From positions 303,332 through 367,331 of the forward strand of contig NZ_JAVKTS010000002.1 of assembly GCF_031460495.1 (NCBI RefSeq): DNA of 64,000 nucleotides, written 5' to 3'. The DNA is from Tissierella sp. (GTDB lineage: Bacteria; Bacillota; Clostridia; Tissierellales; Tissierellaceae). Positions within the stretch are counted from its first letter, which is position 1. Each line of letters starts with the position of its first letter. Positions 44,741 to 52,603 of the stretch are shown piece by piece. The notes beneath the pieces are model-generated. The model was given only the letters and a program-made list of their open reading frames with translations, made no database searches and was not told where the DNA came from. Both the position numbers and the translations under genes were made by a program.

Positions 44741-45470
44741 TTGTCCTTATGAAAATTGTGATGGTTCTGGACTGATATTGAATATAGAACTAAACACAGC
44801 TACAATGTGTAAATGTTATTATGACCAGATTATGGATAAGAAACTTCAATTTGCTAATATTCCTGAGGAATTCAAAGAATTAACAGTAAATAGTTTTGAA
44901 ATCGATTGCTATTCAACGGATGTAAATAGATCTAAAGCTGCAACAGCTAAAAAAGTAGCAGTCAATTTTATTAAAAACTATAACAGATTCAAAGATGAGG
45001 GCAAGGGCTTATACTTCTACAGTGAAATTAAGGGTAGTGGGAAAACAAGATTAATGGCAAGTATAGGAAATGCACTAATAAAGACAAAAAGAATAGGAGT
45101 TAAATATATCACAACAATAGATTTATTAAATGAAATCAAGAAAACATTTAATAAGGATAGCAAAATTACAGAAAGTGATTTAATAAATTCTATTAAAGAA
45201 GTTGAAGTTTTAATCCTAGATGATGTAGGGGTAGAGGACCCAAGTGCATGGGTAAAAACAACATTTTACTCTATCTTAAATGGCAGGATGATAGGTAAAA
45301 AAGTTACATTATTTACTTCTAACTCCACAATAGATGAATTAAGACATGACGACAGGATAAGAAATAGAATTGAGAAAATGGCAATACCAGTGCATTTCCC
45401 AGAGGAAAGCATAAGAACTAAGATAGCAAAGTCAGAAAATGAAGAATTACAAAGATTGTTATTAGAATAG
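44589..45470 (+). CDS. DnaC/DnaI-like helicase loader ATPase
   Basis: 293 aa, ATG 44589 with AGGGGTG upstream. A zinc-ribbon-like N-terminal part (CPYENCDGSG...MCKC) precedes the AAA+ core. Walker A GSGKTRLMASIG, Walker B VLILDDVG, sensor FTSNSTIDEL, and Arg finger region RIRNRIEKMA are present. It loads the replicative helicase at the phage origin with the replisome organizer. The gene overlaps the preceding frame by 152 nt in another phase; no later start has a comparable RBS. Confidence 0.88.
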   Translation: MKVESIKDIMGNPKSAEDLQKKVLDLKESLEKKGLLDQMEVSEQSEKLTFNCPYENCDGSGLILNIELNTATMCKCYYDQIMDKKLQFANIPEEFKELTVNSFEIDCYSTDVNRSKAATAKKVAVNFIKNYNRFKDEGKGLYFYSEIKGSGKTRLMASIGNALIKTKRIGVKYITTIDLLNEIKKTFNKDSKITESDLINSIKEVEVLILDDVGVEDPSAWVKTTFYSILNGRMIGKKVTLFTSNSTIDELRHDDRIRNRIEKMAIPVHFPEESIRTKIAKSENEELQRLLLE

Positions 45471-45481
45471 GGGGTGACTTT

Positions 45482-45745
45482 GTGAAGAGCAGGAATAAAG
45501 CTCTTATAGAGCAAAGAGTAATAGATTCAGCAAATTACCTTATAGAAAATAATTCCACCGTAAGAGAAACGGCTAGAAAATTTGGAGTATCTAAATCAAC
45601 AACTCATAAGGATTTAGTAGTTAGGCTTAAAGATATAAATCTCAACTTGTATGAGGATGTTAGTGTGATTTTAGAGGTAAATTGGGAGGAGAAAAACCTT
45701 AGGGGGGGATTAGCCACAAAGGAAAAATTTGAGAGCATGAAATGA
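45482..45745 (+). CDS. SpoIIID-like transcriptional regulator encoded by prophage
   Basis: 87 aa, GTG start with AGGGGGTG. The sequence closely follows the sporulation regulator SpoIIID: RVIDSANYLIENNSTVRETA, then KFGVSKSTTHKDL (recognition helix), RLKDINLNLYEDV and the C-terminal basic RGGLATKEKF. In the host, SpoIIID controls early mother-cell genes and sigK. Position inside the replication module shows it is a phage gene, not a host remnant. It may read or tune SpoIIID-type sites on host or phage. Confidence 0.88.
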   Translation: MKSRNKALIEQRVIDSANYLIENNSTVRETARKFGVSKSTTHKDLVVRLKDINLNLYEDVSVILEVNWEEKNLRGGLATKEKFESMK

Positions 45746-45758
45746 TAGGAGGGATGAC

Positions 45759-46046
45759 TTGAAAGATTACCAAGTGATGAATTTCACTAAAACATTTAGT
45801 GGTATTAATTTAGCTCTAAAGAAATCAGATGAAAAAAGTTTTGACTATGCTGCTTTGTTAATCTATATAAATGAGTGTAATAAAGGTTTCAAGGTCAACA
45901 GAATTAATAAGACTACAAAAGGTGGAACATCAGTAGTGTATGAGTTAATTAAAGATGAAGCAGATATGAGTGAATATAAAAAACTTGTAGGTAATAAAGT
46001 TAAAGAATTTAATAACAAATGGAATGAAGAATTAACATTGATTTAA
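45759..46046 (+). CDS. phage protein of unknown function, 95 aa
   Basis: TTG start, RBS AGGAGGG. Sequence KDYQVMNFTKTFSGINLAL...TSVVYELIKDEADMSEYKKL. No recognised domain. It stands between the SpoIIID-like gene and a frameshifted gene. Confidence 0.55.
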   Translation: MKDYQVMNFTKTFSGINLALKKSDEKSFDYAALLIYINECNKGFKVNRINKTTKGGTSVVYELIKDEADMSEYKKLVGNKVKEFNNKWNEELTLI

Positions 46047-46076
46047 TGATGTTTTACAGAGTAAAGGAGGGATTAA

Positions 46077-46405
46077 TTGAAAACTAAAATTAGATTTGGA
46101 TTTAAAGGAAAATATCAATTGCCACTGTTTATGATTTGGAGAGAGTACCAAGATGAAGATGGTGAAGTTGAATTTGCAGAAGTAATATTTTCAACTGATG
46201 ACCTTTTCCGAAAATCCTGCTAGAGCAGGTTACGAGCCTAAGACTAGTATCATCATAGTCAATGGTGTTGGCAACATCTTAAAAGGCGTGTTTGCTGTAG
46301 AAACGAAGTATAAAATTTGCATATGACTTGCGTGAGTATTTAGCCAATACAAGCATGGGAAGGCTTTGCGAGTTCCTACTTGAAGATGAAATATATCTCA
46401 AGTAG
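46077..46405 (+). pseudogene. frameshifted small phage gene
   Basis: It begins at TTG 46077 behind AAAGGAGG (KTKIRFGFKGKYQLPLFM...) and stops at 46221 in frame. An open, protein-like continuation exists in the next frame (SENPARAGYEPKTSIIIVNG, to about 46320) and then in the third frame (AYDLREYLANTSMGRL..., stop 46403). One extra base in the TTTT near 46204-46207 and one in the AAAA near 46312-46315 would explain both breaks. The repaired product would be about 108 aa, of unknown function. It may be a real pseudogene or two assembly indels. Confidence 0.65.
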
Positions 46406-46414
46406 GTGGAAAGG

Positions 46415-47152
46415 TTGAAGCACATATTAATGTTTAGTGGTGGAGCAAGCAGCTCATACCTAGCATATTTAGTAATAAAAGAATACGGAAAAGAGAACAC
46501 AATTCTACTTCATACTCCAACATATGCAGAAGATCCAGATGCAGATAGATTTAGAAATGAAGTAGCCAAATATTTAGGAATGCAAATCTCAGTAGAAGAA
46601 GATGGCAGAGATTTATGGCAGCTGATAGAAGATAACAATTGTTTACCAAGTTTTCATATACAATTTTGCACAACAGATTTAAAGATAAAGCCAGGTAGAA
46701 AATACCTAAAGAGATTGGCAGAGCAAGGAATTGACTACACAGTTCACTATGGATATGGGATGGACGAATGGCGGAGAGTTCAAAAGCAATCTGTTAGATT
46801 TGAGAAAGAAGGAATCAAAAGCCAGTATCTCATTTTTGAAAGAAGAATACCAGATACAGAAATAAAAAGAATTATTCAAGAAGATTGGAAAATAGAATTG
46901 CCTAGTCCATACAAATACCTGAAACATAATAATTGCATACCGTGTTTTAAGGCAGGTAAGGGGCATTTTAAACAAGTAGCCATGTATTACCCTAAACAAT
47001 TTGAAAAAGCAATGGAAATGGAAAGAGAAATAGGACATACAGTATTCAAAGATTGCACATTGCAAGATATCAAAGATGAAGTAATAGCAAATAAAAACCA
47101 ACTCACATTTTTAGATGATGAATTTAATATACCTTGTGATTGTTGGGATTAA
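46415..47152 (+). CDS. PAPS reductase-like PP-loop protein
   Basis: 245 aa from TTG 46415 (AGGTGG upstream); GTG 46406 lies in the RBS. PP-loop MFSGGASSSYLAYL, then LLHTPTYAEDPDADRF, FCTTDLKIKP and HYGYGMDEWRR are typical of the phosphoadenosine-phosphosulfate reductase family of N-type ATP pyrophosphatases. Cys motifs CIPCFKAGKGHFKQ and CDCWD lie in the C-terminal half, perhaps an Fe-S or Zn site. Phage copies may act in nucleotide or DNA/tRNA modification rather than sulfate assimilation. Function uncertain. Confidence 0.82.
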   Translation: MKHILMFSGGASSSYLAYLVIKEYGKENTILLHTPTYAEDPDADRFRNEVAKYLGMQISVEEDGRDLWQLIEDNNCLPSFHIQFCTTDLKIKPGRKYLKRLAEQGIDYTVHYGYGMDEWRRVQKQSVRFEKEGIKSQYLIFERRIPDTEIKRIIQEDWKIELPSPYKYLKHNNCIPCFKAGKGHFKQVAMYYPKQFEKAMEMEREIGHTVFKDCTLQDIKDEVIANKNQLTFLDDEFNIPCDCWD

Positions 47153-47167
47153 GAAAAGGAGTGAATC

Positions 47168-47269
47168 ATGAAGTTAATAAATAAATTTTTATTAAAAATT
47201 ATCAATTTCATCTTAAATAATTTCTATACTGAAGAAGAAATAAGACAGATAGAAAAAGAAATATTATAA
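47168..47269 (+). CDS. tiny phage protein, 33 aa
   Basis: ATG 47168 with AAAGGAGTG upstream. A Lys/Ile/Asn/Phe-rich, amphipathic or membrane-seeking N terminus (MKLINKFLLKIINFILNNFY) is followed by an acidic helix (TEEEIRQIEKEIL). It lies between the PAPS-reductase-like gene and ssb. Function unknown, but spacing and RBS support expression. Confidence 0.55.
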   Translation: MKLINKFLLKIINFILNNFYTEEEIRQIEKEIL

Positions 47270-47284
47270 ATGGAGGAATGCAAA

Positions 47285-47707
47285 ATGAATAATGTTGTAT
47301 TGATTGGAAGATTAACGAGGGACCCAGAATTAAGATATTTACCAGCAGGAACCGCAGTTTGCAAATTTAGTTTAGCAGTAGAGAAAGGATTATCCAAAGA
47401 GAAAAAACAAGAGATGGAGAGCAGAAACCAGCCAACAGCGGACTTTATAAACATAGTTGTCTGGGGGAAAATGGGAGAGAATTGTGCAAACTTCTTAGCC
47501 AAAGGTAGATTAGTAGGAATTCAAGGTAGAATCCAATCAGGCTCATACGATAAAGATGGAGTTAAGTATTACACAACTGATGTTGTAGCTACTAATGTTG
47601 AGTTTCTGGAGTGGGGAGATAAGCAACAATCAAATAATGCACCAAGTACAGATTTTGGAGGAATAGAAGGGTTCAATCCAACGAGTAACGATGATATTCC
47701 TTTTTAG
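47285..47707 (+). CDS. ssb: single-stranded DNA-binding protein
   Basis: 140 aa from ATG 47285 (TGGAGGAA upstream; the frame start at 47270 overlaps the RBS). OB-fold: MNNVVLIGRLTRDPELRY, VCKFSLAVEK, DFINIVVWGKMGENCANFL, GIQGRIQSGSYDKDG. The acidic tail ends in DDIPF, the partner-binding tip. Phage replication protein. Confidence 0.95.
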   Translation: MNNVVLIGRLTRDPELRYLPAGTAVCKFSLAVEKGLSKEKKQEMESRNQPTADFINIVVWGKMGENCANFLAKGRLVGIQGRIQSGSYDKDGVKYYTTDVVATNVEFLEWGDKQQSNNAPSTDFGGIEGFNPTSNDDIPF

Positions 47708-47719
47708 GTGGTGTGTAAT

Positions 47720-48466
47720 TTGAATACTAAACTAAAACCAAAGGTTAAAGAATGGACATTTGAAGAAGATTCCTATATTTTAACCAAAAAGAACATAAAT
47801 TTAATGGCTAAAAAACTAGACAGAATAAGTTCAACAGTGATTAAAAGACTTGAATATTTGAAAAAAAATGAAATAGATGAAGAACAGCTTAAACGCCATA
47901 AAAGATTTATACAAGAAGCGTATCACTATATGAGTGCAACTAAGATAGCAATATATTTAGAAGTTCCGTATCAATATGTTCATAAAAGAATCAAGACACT
48001 TTTGACACAAAATGACTTAGAAAAAACATACTTTAGCTACACAAGTGAAGAAGAAAAATATCTTCTTGAGAATAGAGATAAGCTAACAGTTATGGATTTT
48101 TCAAGAGATTTAAAGCTTTCCGAGGCACAAATATTTATCTGGCTAACGAGGATTAAAACCAAAGAAGAAAAAGATAAACCTAAGGAAGAAACAATAGAAC
48201 CTATGCCTAAGGAAATGGAGATAGTTATTCCAGAAAATGCACTATTAGTTAGTAAGGTTAAAGGTCCTTCCAATTTAATTGAAGGTAAGATGTATGAAAT
48301 AAAAATCTTACGATCAAATAATGAAAAAACGGATAGTTACTTTGTAGGAACATTCATTGAAGAAACGGACAATCATATTACATTTCAAAGCAAATCAGGA
48401 TATAGGGAAAGTTTCTCAAAGGTCAATTTCAGCATAGGAGAATACAAAATTAGAGAAGTGGATTAA
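47720..48466 (+). CDS. phage protein with HTH-like repeats
   Basis: 248 aa from TTG 47720 (AGGTGG upstream). The N-terminal 160 residues contain three short HTH-like units (INLMAKKLDRISSTVIKRL, SATKIAIYLEVPYQYVHKRI, TVMDFSRDLKLSEAQIFIWL). A C-terminal SH3/KOW-like beta domain follows (LLVSKVKGPSNLIEGKMYEI...). Likely DNA-binding; no family recognised. Confidence 0.62.
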   Translation: MNTKLKPKVKEWTFEEDSYILTKKNINLMAKKLDRISSTVIKRLEYLKKNEIDEEQLKRHKRFIQEAYHYMSATKIAIYLEVPYQYVHKRIKTLLTQNDLEKTYFSYTSEEEKYLLENRDKLTVMDFSRDLKLSEAQIFIWLTRIKTKEEKDKPKEETIEPMPKEMEIVIPENALLVSKVKGPSNLIEGKMYEIKILRSNNEKTDSYFVGTFIEETDNHITFQSKSGYRESFSKVNFSIGEYKIREVD

Positions 48467-48511
48467 CAGTTAAAAGAATAAAAAGCAAAAGAAAATGTAT
48501 AGGGGGTACTT

Positions 48512-49753
48512 ATGGAGGGAGTGGATAGAGACACTTTTATAAAGCAGAACATGGGGCTAGTAGGTATGGTAGTAAATAAACATGCAAATAGGATAGCAGA
48601 ACATCCATCTATAGACAGGGAAGATTTGAAATCTATCGGTACCATAGGACTTATAAAAGCATATGACAAATTTGACCCATCTTATGAGGTGCAATTTTCA
48701 ACCTATGCATTCCATATGATACAGGGAGAGATTAGAAGATTTCTGAGAGATAACCTAGATACAGTAAAATTTACAAGACAATCTAAAATAGACTATTACG
48801 CAATATCAGAAGCTAAACTTCTAAATGACAATCCAGAAACCATAGCAGAAATATTAGAAATGCCAATACAAAGAGTAAATAATGCACTAGAGTACTATAG
48901 GTGTAAAGGAATGGATTCATTAGATAGAGAGATAGTTGATGATGAAGGAAGTTCAACTACAATGGCAGATAAATTAGGCATGGAAGTGGATTACGACTCT
49001 AATTTAGAGATTGAAATGTTTCTGAGTCAACTAGACAATATGGAAGGTTTGAATAAAAGAACTAGAAAAATAGTTGAACTTAGATTACAGGAAAAAACTC
49101 AAGTAGAAATAGGACAAGAATTAGGGATTACTCAAGTCCAAGTAAGTAGAATCTTAGTAGCTTTACAAGAAAAATTAAAAGGAGGTAATGAGGTGACTGA
49201 AAAGAAAGAAATGGTTAGAGCAAAAGATGCTATTGAAATGGTGAAAAAACTAGCAATTGAAACAGTACTAACTCCAGCTCAAATACAAGAACAAACTGGA
49301 GTATCATATCCAACAGCTAAGAAATATATAGATGAACATAGGAAAATAGACCTATCAAAGACACCAAATTATATCTTAGCAAAGAAGTTATCAGAGGAAA
49401 CTGAATTGAAAGCAAACCAAATAAGTAAGCAGACGGGAGTATCTTACACGACAGCACGCAACTATATAGAATATTACAGAGCTGCAAAGGGAGAAAAAAT
49501 AATAGAAACTTCAGTAGAAAAAGTATCACCAGTAGAAAATGTAACTCCAGATCCAGTAATAAAAAATAGATTAGATGTTCCAGTAGAAGTAATAAATAAG
49601 CCTGAAATAAAACAAGCGGATGGATTCATGACAATGACATTTAAATTAACAGTGGAAAATGCTACAAGCCAATTAGAGAATATTTTAAACGCAATGAAGG
49701 TATTAGGGTTCAAGGACTTTAATCTGACGATACAGAGTCAACAGGTAGCTTAA
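48512..49753 (+). CDS. phage-encoded SigF/SigG/SigB-type sigma factor with tandem HTH tail
   Basis: 413 aa, RBS AGGGGG. Residues about 1-225 form a sigma-70 factor. Region 2 has [18 protein letters not shown] and VQFSTYAFHMIQGEIRRFLRD, a pattern close to SigB/SigF/SigG. A region 3-like segment and region 4 follow (RTRKIVELRLQEKTQVEIGQ, ELGITQVQVSRIL). Two HTH repeats come next (about 245-275 and 295-325), both with QTGVSY-x-TA. The C-terminal domain (about 360-413) is of unknown type. This is much more than the usual phage sigma-like activator. It probably directs host RNA polymerase to phage promoters. Confidence 0.85.
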   Translation: MEGVDRDTFIKQNMGLVGMVVNKHANRIAEHPSIDREDLKSIGTIGLIKAYDKFDPSYEVQFSTYAFHMIQGEIRRFLRDNLDTVKFTRQSKIDYYAISEAKLLNDNPETIAEILEMPIQRVNNALEYYRCKGMDSLDREIVDDEGSSTTMADKLGMEVDYDSNLEIEMFLSQLDNMEGLNKRTRKIVELRLQEKTQVEIGQELGITQVQVSRILVALQEKLKGGNEVTEKKEMVRAKDAIEMVKKLAIETVLTPAQIQEQTGVSYPTAKKYIDEHRKIDLSKTPNYILAKKLSEETELKANQISKQTGVSYTTARNYIEYYRAAKGEKIIETSVEKVSPVENVTPDPVIKNRLDVPVEVINKPEIKQADGFMTMTFKLTVENATSQLENILNAMKVLGFKDFNLTIQSQQVA

Positions 49754-49829
49754 TAGATAGAAATTTGATGTATCTAGTAGAACAATGTAGAACTATTGTA
49801 ATTTCCAAGGAAATCAAAGGAGGGGAAAT

Positions 49830-50093
49830 TTGGAAGAGCAATTACTGAATAGAAAGATTTTCAAAGCAATTAAGAAGTATGATAGGCAGGAAATGGAGGA
49901 TTTCTTTAGGACAATCTATGAAGAAGGCTTCAAAGATGGTTTTCAAGAAGGAGCAAAGACAGGGCAACAAGTAGATGTTCAGATAGAATTAGTACAGTTT
50001 TTAGAGGGATTAGAAATCAAAGGTGTAGGCGAAAAGACCAAAGAGAAGATATTGCAGGCATATAAGGAAAGGGGAGAAAATAATGAAAAATAA
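49830..50093 (+). CDS. small phage protein, 87 aa
   Basis: TTG start after AAAGGAGGGG. Sequence MEEQLLNRKIFKAIKKYDRQ, then a helix-hairpin-helix-like stretch (LEGLEIKGVGEKTKEKILQAY). The HhH-like segment suggests DNA contact. Overlaps the lipoprotein gene by 11 nt. Confidence 0.6.
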   Translation: MEEQLLNRKIFKAIKKYDRQEMEDFFRTIYEEGFKDGFQEGAKTGQQVDVQIELVQFLEGLEIKGVGEKTKEKILQAYKERGENNEK

Positions 50094-50472
50094 AAAAACA
50101 ATATTAATCACATTATTAATTGTGTTGATGGTATCACTTGCAAGTTGTAGACAATCAGATAGAGTGTCTCATAACATATCAAAAGAAGCTGATAACTTTA
50201 ATGTAGTAAGAAGATTGACAGTTATAAATGCAAGAACAGATAAACCTATGTTTGAATTAATTGGAGCCTTTTCATTTGAATTACAAAGCAGTCGAATTAT
50301 AGCAACTGTACAAACAGGCAGAAATGAATATAAAAAGCACTCAGTAGGTCTAACAGACTGGACACTATGGGTTGTTGAAGATTTAGAAGGTGCAGATGTA
50401 GATAGTTTCAAATATGAAGTTAATTTCTTACCAGAGATGATACAACCAATAAAATTTACAAATAGTTATTAG
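50083..50472 (+). CDS. phage beta-sandwich lipoprotein
   Basis: 129 aa. Lipoprotein signal MKNKKTILITLLIVLMVSLASC (lipobox LASC) precedes a small beta domain with SKEADNFNVVRRLTVINARTD and WVVEDLEGADVDSFKYEVNF. Similar lipoproteins occur in the early region of many Gram-positive siphophages. A surface or superinfection-exclusion role is suspected but unproven. The start overlaps the preceding gene. Confidence 0.8.
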   Translation: MKNKKTILITLLIVLMVSLASCRQSDRVSHNISKEADNFNVVRRLTVINARTDKPMFELIGAFSFELQSSRIIATVQTGRNEYKKHSVGLTDWTLWVVEDLEGADVDSFKYEVNFLPEMIQPIKFTNSY

Positions 50473-50483
50473 GAGGGCCACCA

Positions 50484-50771
50484 ATGAAAACCAACTATAA
50501 AATAGCTACAAGATTTAAATATATCGGAGAAAAGGAAGTAGTAAAACCTGGTGATGTTTTCAAGAAGGATTCAACTGTAGGATATGAATCTTTTGAAGGT
50601 GATGAAGTTACATTGGAGGATTTAGGGAAACTCTATGTTGCAGTAGATAAAATGCTATACGACTTTAGCAATCAATGGGAAAAAGGGATTGACCCATACG
50701 AGTTTATGAAGGATGTAGGAGATATTATGCACAATATAGCAAAAAATAACTTAGGGAAGGGAGATAAGTAG
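50484..50771 (+). CDS. phage protein of unknown function, 95 aa
   Basis: RBS TAGGAGGG. Mixed protein KTNYKIATRFKYIGEKEVVKPGD... with a C-terminal helix. It ends directly at the dUTPase start. No known family. Confidence 0.55.
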   Translation: MKTNYKIATRFKYIGEKEVVKPGDVFKKDSTVGYESFEGDEVTLEDLGKLYVAVDKMLYDFSNQWEKGIDPYEFMKDVGDIMHNIAKNNLGKGDK

Positions 50772-51242
50772 ATGGAAATGAAAGTAGTATGTAATGGTGA
50801 AAAGCCTTCATATGCAAATGAACACGCAGCTGGATTAGATTTAAGGAGCAATAACGAAGTTACTATATATCCTAACACATTGAAAAATAAGATTAAAAGG
50901 TTAATAGATAGAAAAAACAAATATCCTTATATAGTTGATATAGACACTAGGCTATCAATGGAAATACCAAAAGGTTACTGTGGGTTCGTAATACCAAGAA
51001 GTGGGCTAGGGTTCAATCGTAGAATTACTCTTATTAATGATATCGGGTTGATAGATGAAGATTATAGAGGGAATATAGGGGTTAGATTACTAAATGAGGG
51101 AAAAGAGCCTTATACAATATGCCAAGGGGATAGAGTAGCACAAATGGTAATAGTACCTTACATTCAACCAAAACTATTATTTGTAGATGAATTAAGCGAA
51201 ACACAGAGGGGCAAAGGTGGATTTGGACATACAGGAAGATAA
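50772..51242 (+). CDS. dut: dUTPase family protein
   Basis: 156 aa, ATG right behind the previous TAG. Trimeric dUTPase motifs are visible: motif 1 AAGLDLRSN, motif 2 PRSGLGF, motif 3 DIGLIDEDYRGN, motif 4 GDRVAQMVI, motif 5 RGKGGFGHTG. A longer insert with basic residues (about 32-55) separates motif 1 from the rest. It hydrolyses dUTP to dUMP and keeps uracil out of phage DNA. Confidence 0.92.
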   Translation: MEMKVVCNGEKPSYANEHAAGLDLRSNNEVTIYPNTLKNKIKRLIDRKNKYPYIVDIDTRLSMEIPKGYCGFVIPRSGLGFNRRITLINDIGLIDEDYRGNIGVRLLNEGKEPYTICQGDRVAQMVIVPYIQPKLLFVDELSETQRGKGGFGHTGR

Positions 51243-51254
51243 AGGGGTGACTAC

Positions 51255-51803
51255 ATGGCAGTAGAATACATTAGTTATATTCAAACAGAGAATTTATTCA
51301 AATCATGGCCAACGATTCAAGGAATAAAAGAAAGTCTATCATTAGAGCTTAAAGCACTCGAAGTTAAAAGCTCAGAAGAAATAGATGATTACATTTATAC
51401 ACAAGTCGTAGGCAATAAAGTATTAAGTGACACACCACCATCTGGGAAAATATCCGATTCGACAGGGAATACATCTACAAGTTACCATCAAGTTGTAAAT
51501 CGTGATTATTACAGTACATTAGAGGCTATCAAGAAGGAGAAGTTCTGTATAGAGCTAGTGGACGACAAGTTAGAAATAGCATATAGGAGATTAAACCTAC
51601 TACAACAAAAGATATTGAGACTATTTTACCTAGAGAAAAAAGTCTGGGCAGAGGTAGTGGAAGAATTGAATAAAGAAAAATACTTTCTTAGTAAGCAACA
51701 AGCACAATGTCAAAGAAGAGAAAGCATCTACAAGATACAGAGCATATCTAAAATCACAGTTGAGACTTACATGCAAGTAATGAGATTGGTGGAGGTGGAG
51801 TAA
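51255..51803 (+). CDS. RinA/ArpU-like phage transcriptional regulator
   Basis: 182 aa, RBS AAGGGGTG. N-terminal helical part, then a sigma region 4-like segment: RLNLLQQKILRLFYLEKKVWAEVVEELN...SKQQAQCQRRESIYKI. Position (after dUTPase, before the run of small genes toward the structural half) fits a late-gene activator of the RinA/ArpU type. Its stop overlaps the next ATG. Confidence 0.75.
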   Translation: MAVEYISYIQTENLFKSWPTIQGIKESLSLELKALEVKSSEEIDDYIYTQVVGNKVLSDTPPSGKISDSTGNTSTSYHQVVNRDYYSTLEAIKKEKFCIELVDDKLEIAYRRLNLLQQKILRLFYLEKKVWAEVVEELNKEKYFLSKQQAQCQRRESIYKIQSISKITVETYMQVMRLVEVE

Positions 51804-51985
51804 TGCAAAATAACAAGGTTATCCATCTAGATAACTATAAAAATAAAAAATTATTAGATGCATTAGGACAATTAAAGACCGACCATCGAGGAAAAATACT
51901 TACAGCAGAAGAAGTAAAAGAAGAGATGGAAGTCATATCGGAAATAATAGAAAATAAATTTACAAATCAATGGGAGGTGGAGTAG
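51803..51985 (+). CDS. small phage protein, 60 aa
   Basis: ATG overlaps the previous stop, RBS GAGGTGGAG. Charged, helical (LDALGQLKTDHRGKILTAEEVKEEME). Ends in the recurring junction GAGGTGGAGTAG. No function recognised. Confidence 0.6.
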   Translation: MQNNKVIHLDNYKNKKLLDALGQLKTDHRGKILTAEEVKEEMEVISEIIENKFTNQWEVE

Positions 51986-52168
51986 ATGGATGATATATTC
52001 GATTTGCTTAATCTGTTACCAAGAAATATCCGAAGGAAACCAATGTGTAATACATGCAAATATCGGAAGTTAGGGTTATTAACTATATGTGAGGAATACA
52101 AAAGAATACCTTCAGATGTTCAGCATGGTAAGTATTGCAGAAAATATGTGAAAGATGAGGTGGAGTAG
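51986..52168 (+). CDS. small Cys-containing phage protein, 60 aa
   Basis: ATG right after the previous TAG. Four Cys in CNTCKYRKLGLLTIC...YCRKY could hold zinc. It ends in the same GAGGTGGAGTAG junction. Function unknown. Confidence 0.6.
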   Translation: MDDIFDLLNLLPRNIRRKPMCNTCKYRKLGLLTICEEYKRIPSDVQHGKYCRKYVKDEVE

Positions 52169-52348
52169 GTGAAAGAACAAGATGTCATAGAAGAATTAAA
52201 AAGAGATCCATCAAAAGTTTTTATTACAAAACGAGACTCTAATATTAAGCTAGAAGTCATAGACGGTCAAATAAATTTATCTAAATTAGCTTATACTTTC
52301 CCTGATGAAGAATGGGAAGAAGTAAATCAATATAGCGAGGTGGAGTAA
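52169..52348 (+). CDS. small phage protein, 59 aa
   Basis: GTG start directly after the previous TAG. The translation begins KEQDVIEELKRDPSKVFITK and ends YSEVE at the GAGGTGGAGTAA junction. Acidic, mixed fold, no known family. Confidence 0.6.
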   Translation: MKEQDVIEELKRDPSKVFITKRDSNIKLEVIDGQINLSKLAYTFPDEEWEEVNQYSEVE

Positions 52349-52576
52349 ATGTCAAAAGCAATAGAAGTCCAAATATGTAGAGTGAGTTTATTAAGTGATA
52401 TGGTAGATGAAGAATTAACCAGACACCTTGAATTTCAGAGGAAAATGACTGAATGGGAGAAAGTTGAACCTTTAGATTGGAGAACTAGACCATACCCAGA
52501 AGTACCTAAATCAGAATTGAAAGACAGAATGAAACTCTTGCGACAAGAAATGATTAAGCTAGATAAAATGCTATAG
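52349..52576 (+). CDS. small helical phage protein, 75 aa
   Basis: ATG right after the previous TAA. Helical, with VCRVSLLSDMVDEEL-like start (QICRVSLLSDMVDEELTRHL) and Lys-rich end. No function recognised. Confidence 0.58.
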   Translation: MSKAIEVQICRVSLLSDMVDEELTRHLEFQRKMTEWEKVEPLDWRTRPYPEVPKSELKDRMKLLRQEMIKLDKML

Positions 52577-52603
52577 GAGGTATTGGGAGGTGGAGTTAGA
52601 CCA

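Noticed and set aside
49769-49849. 26-codon ORF before the gene at 49830
   Set aside because: No RBS and overlaps the well-supported RBS and start of the next gene.
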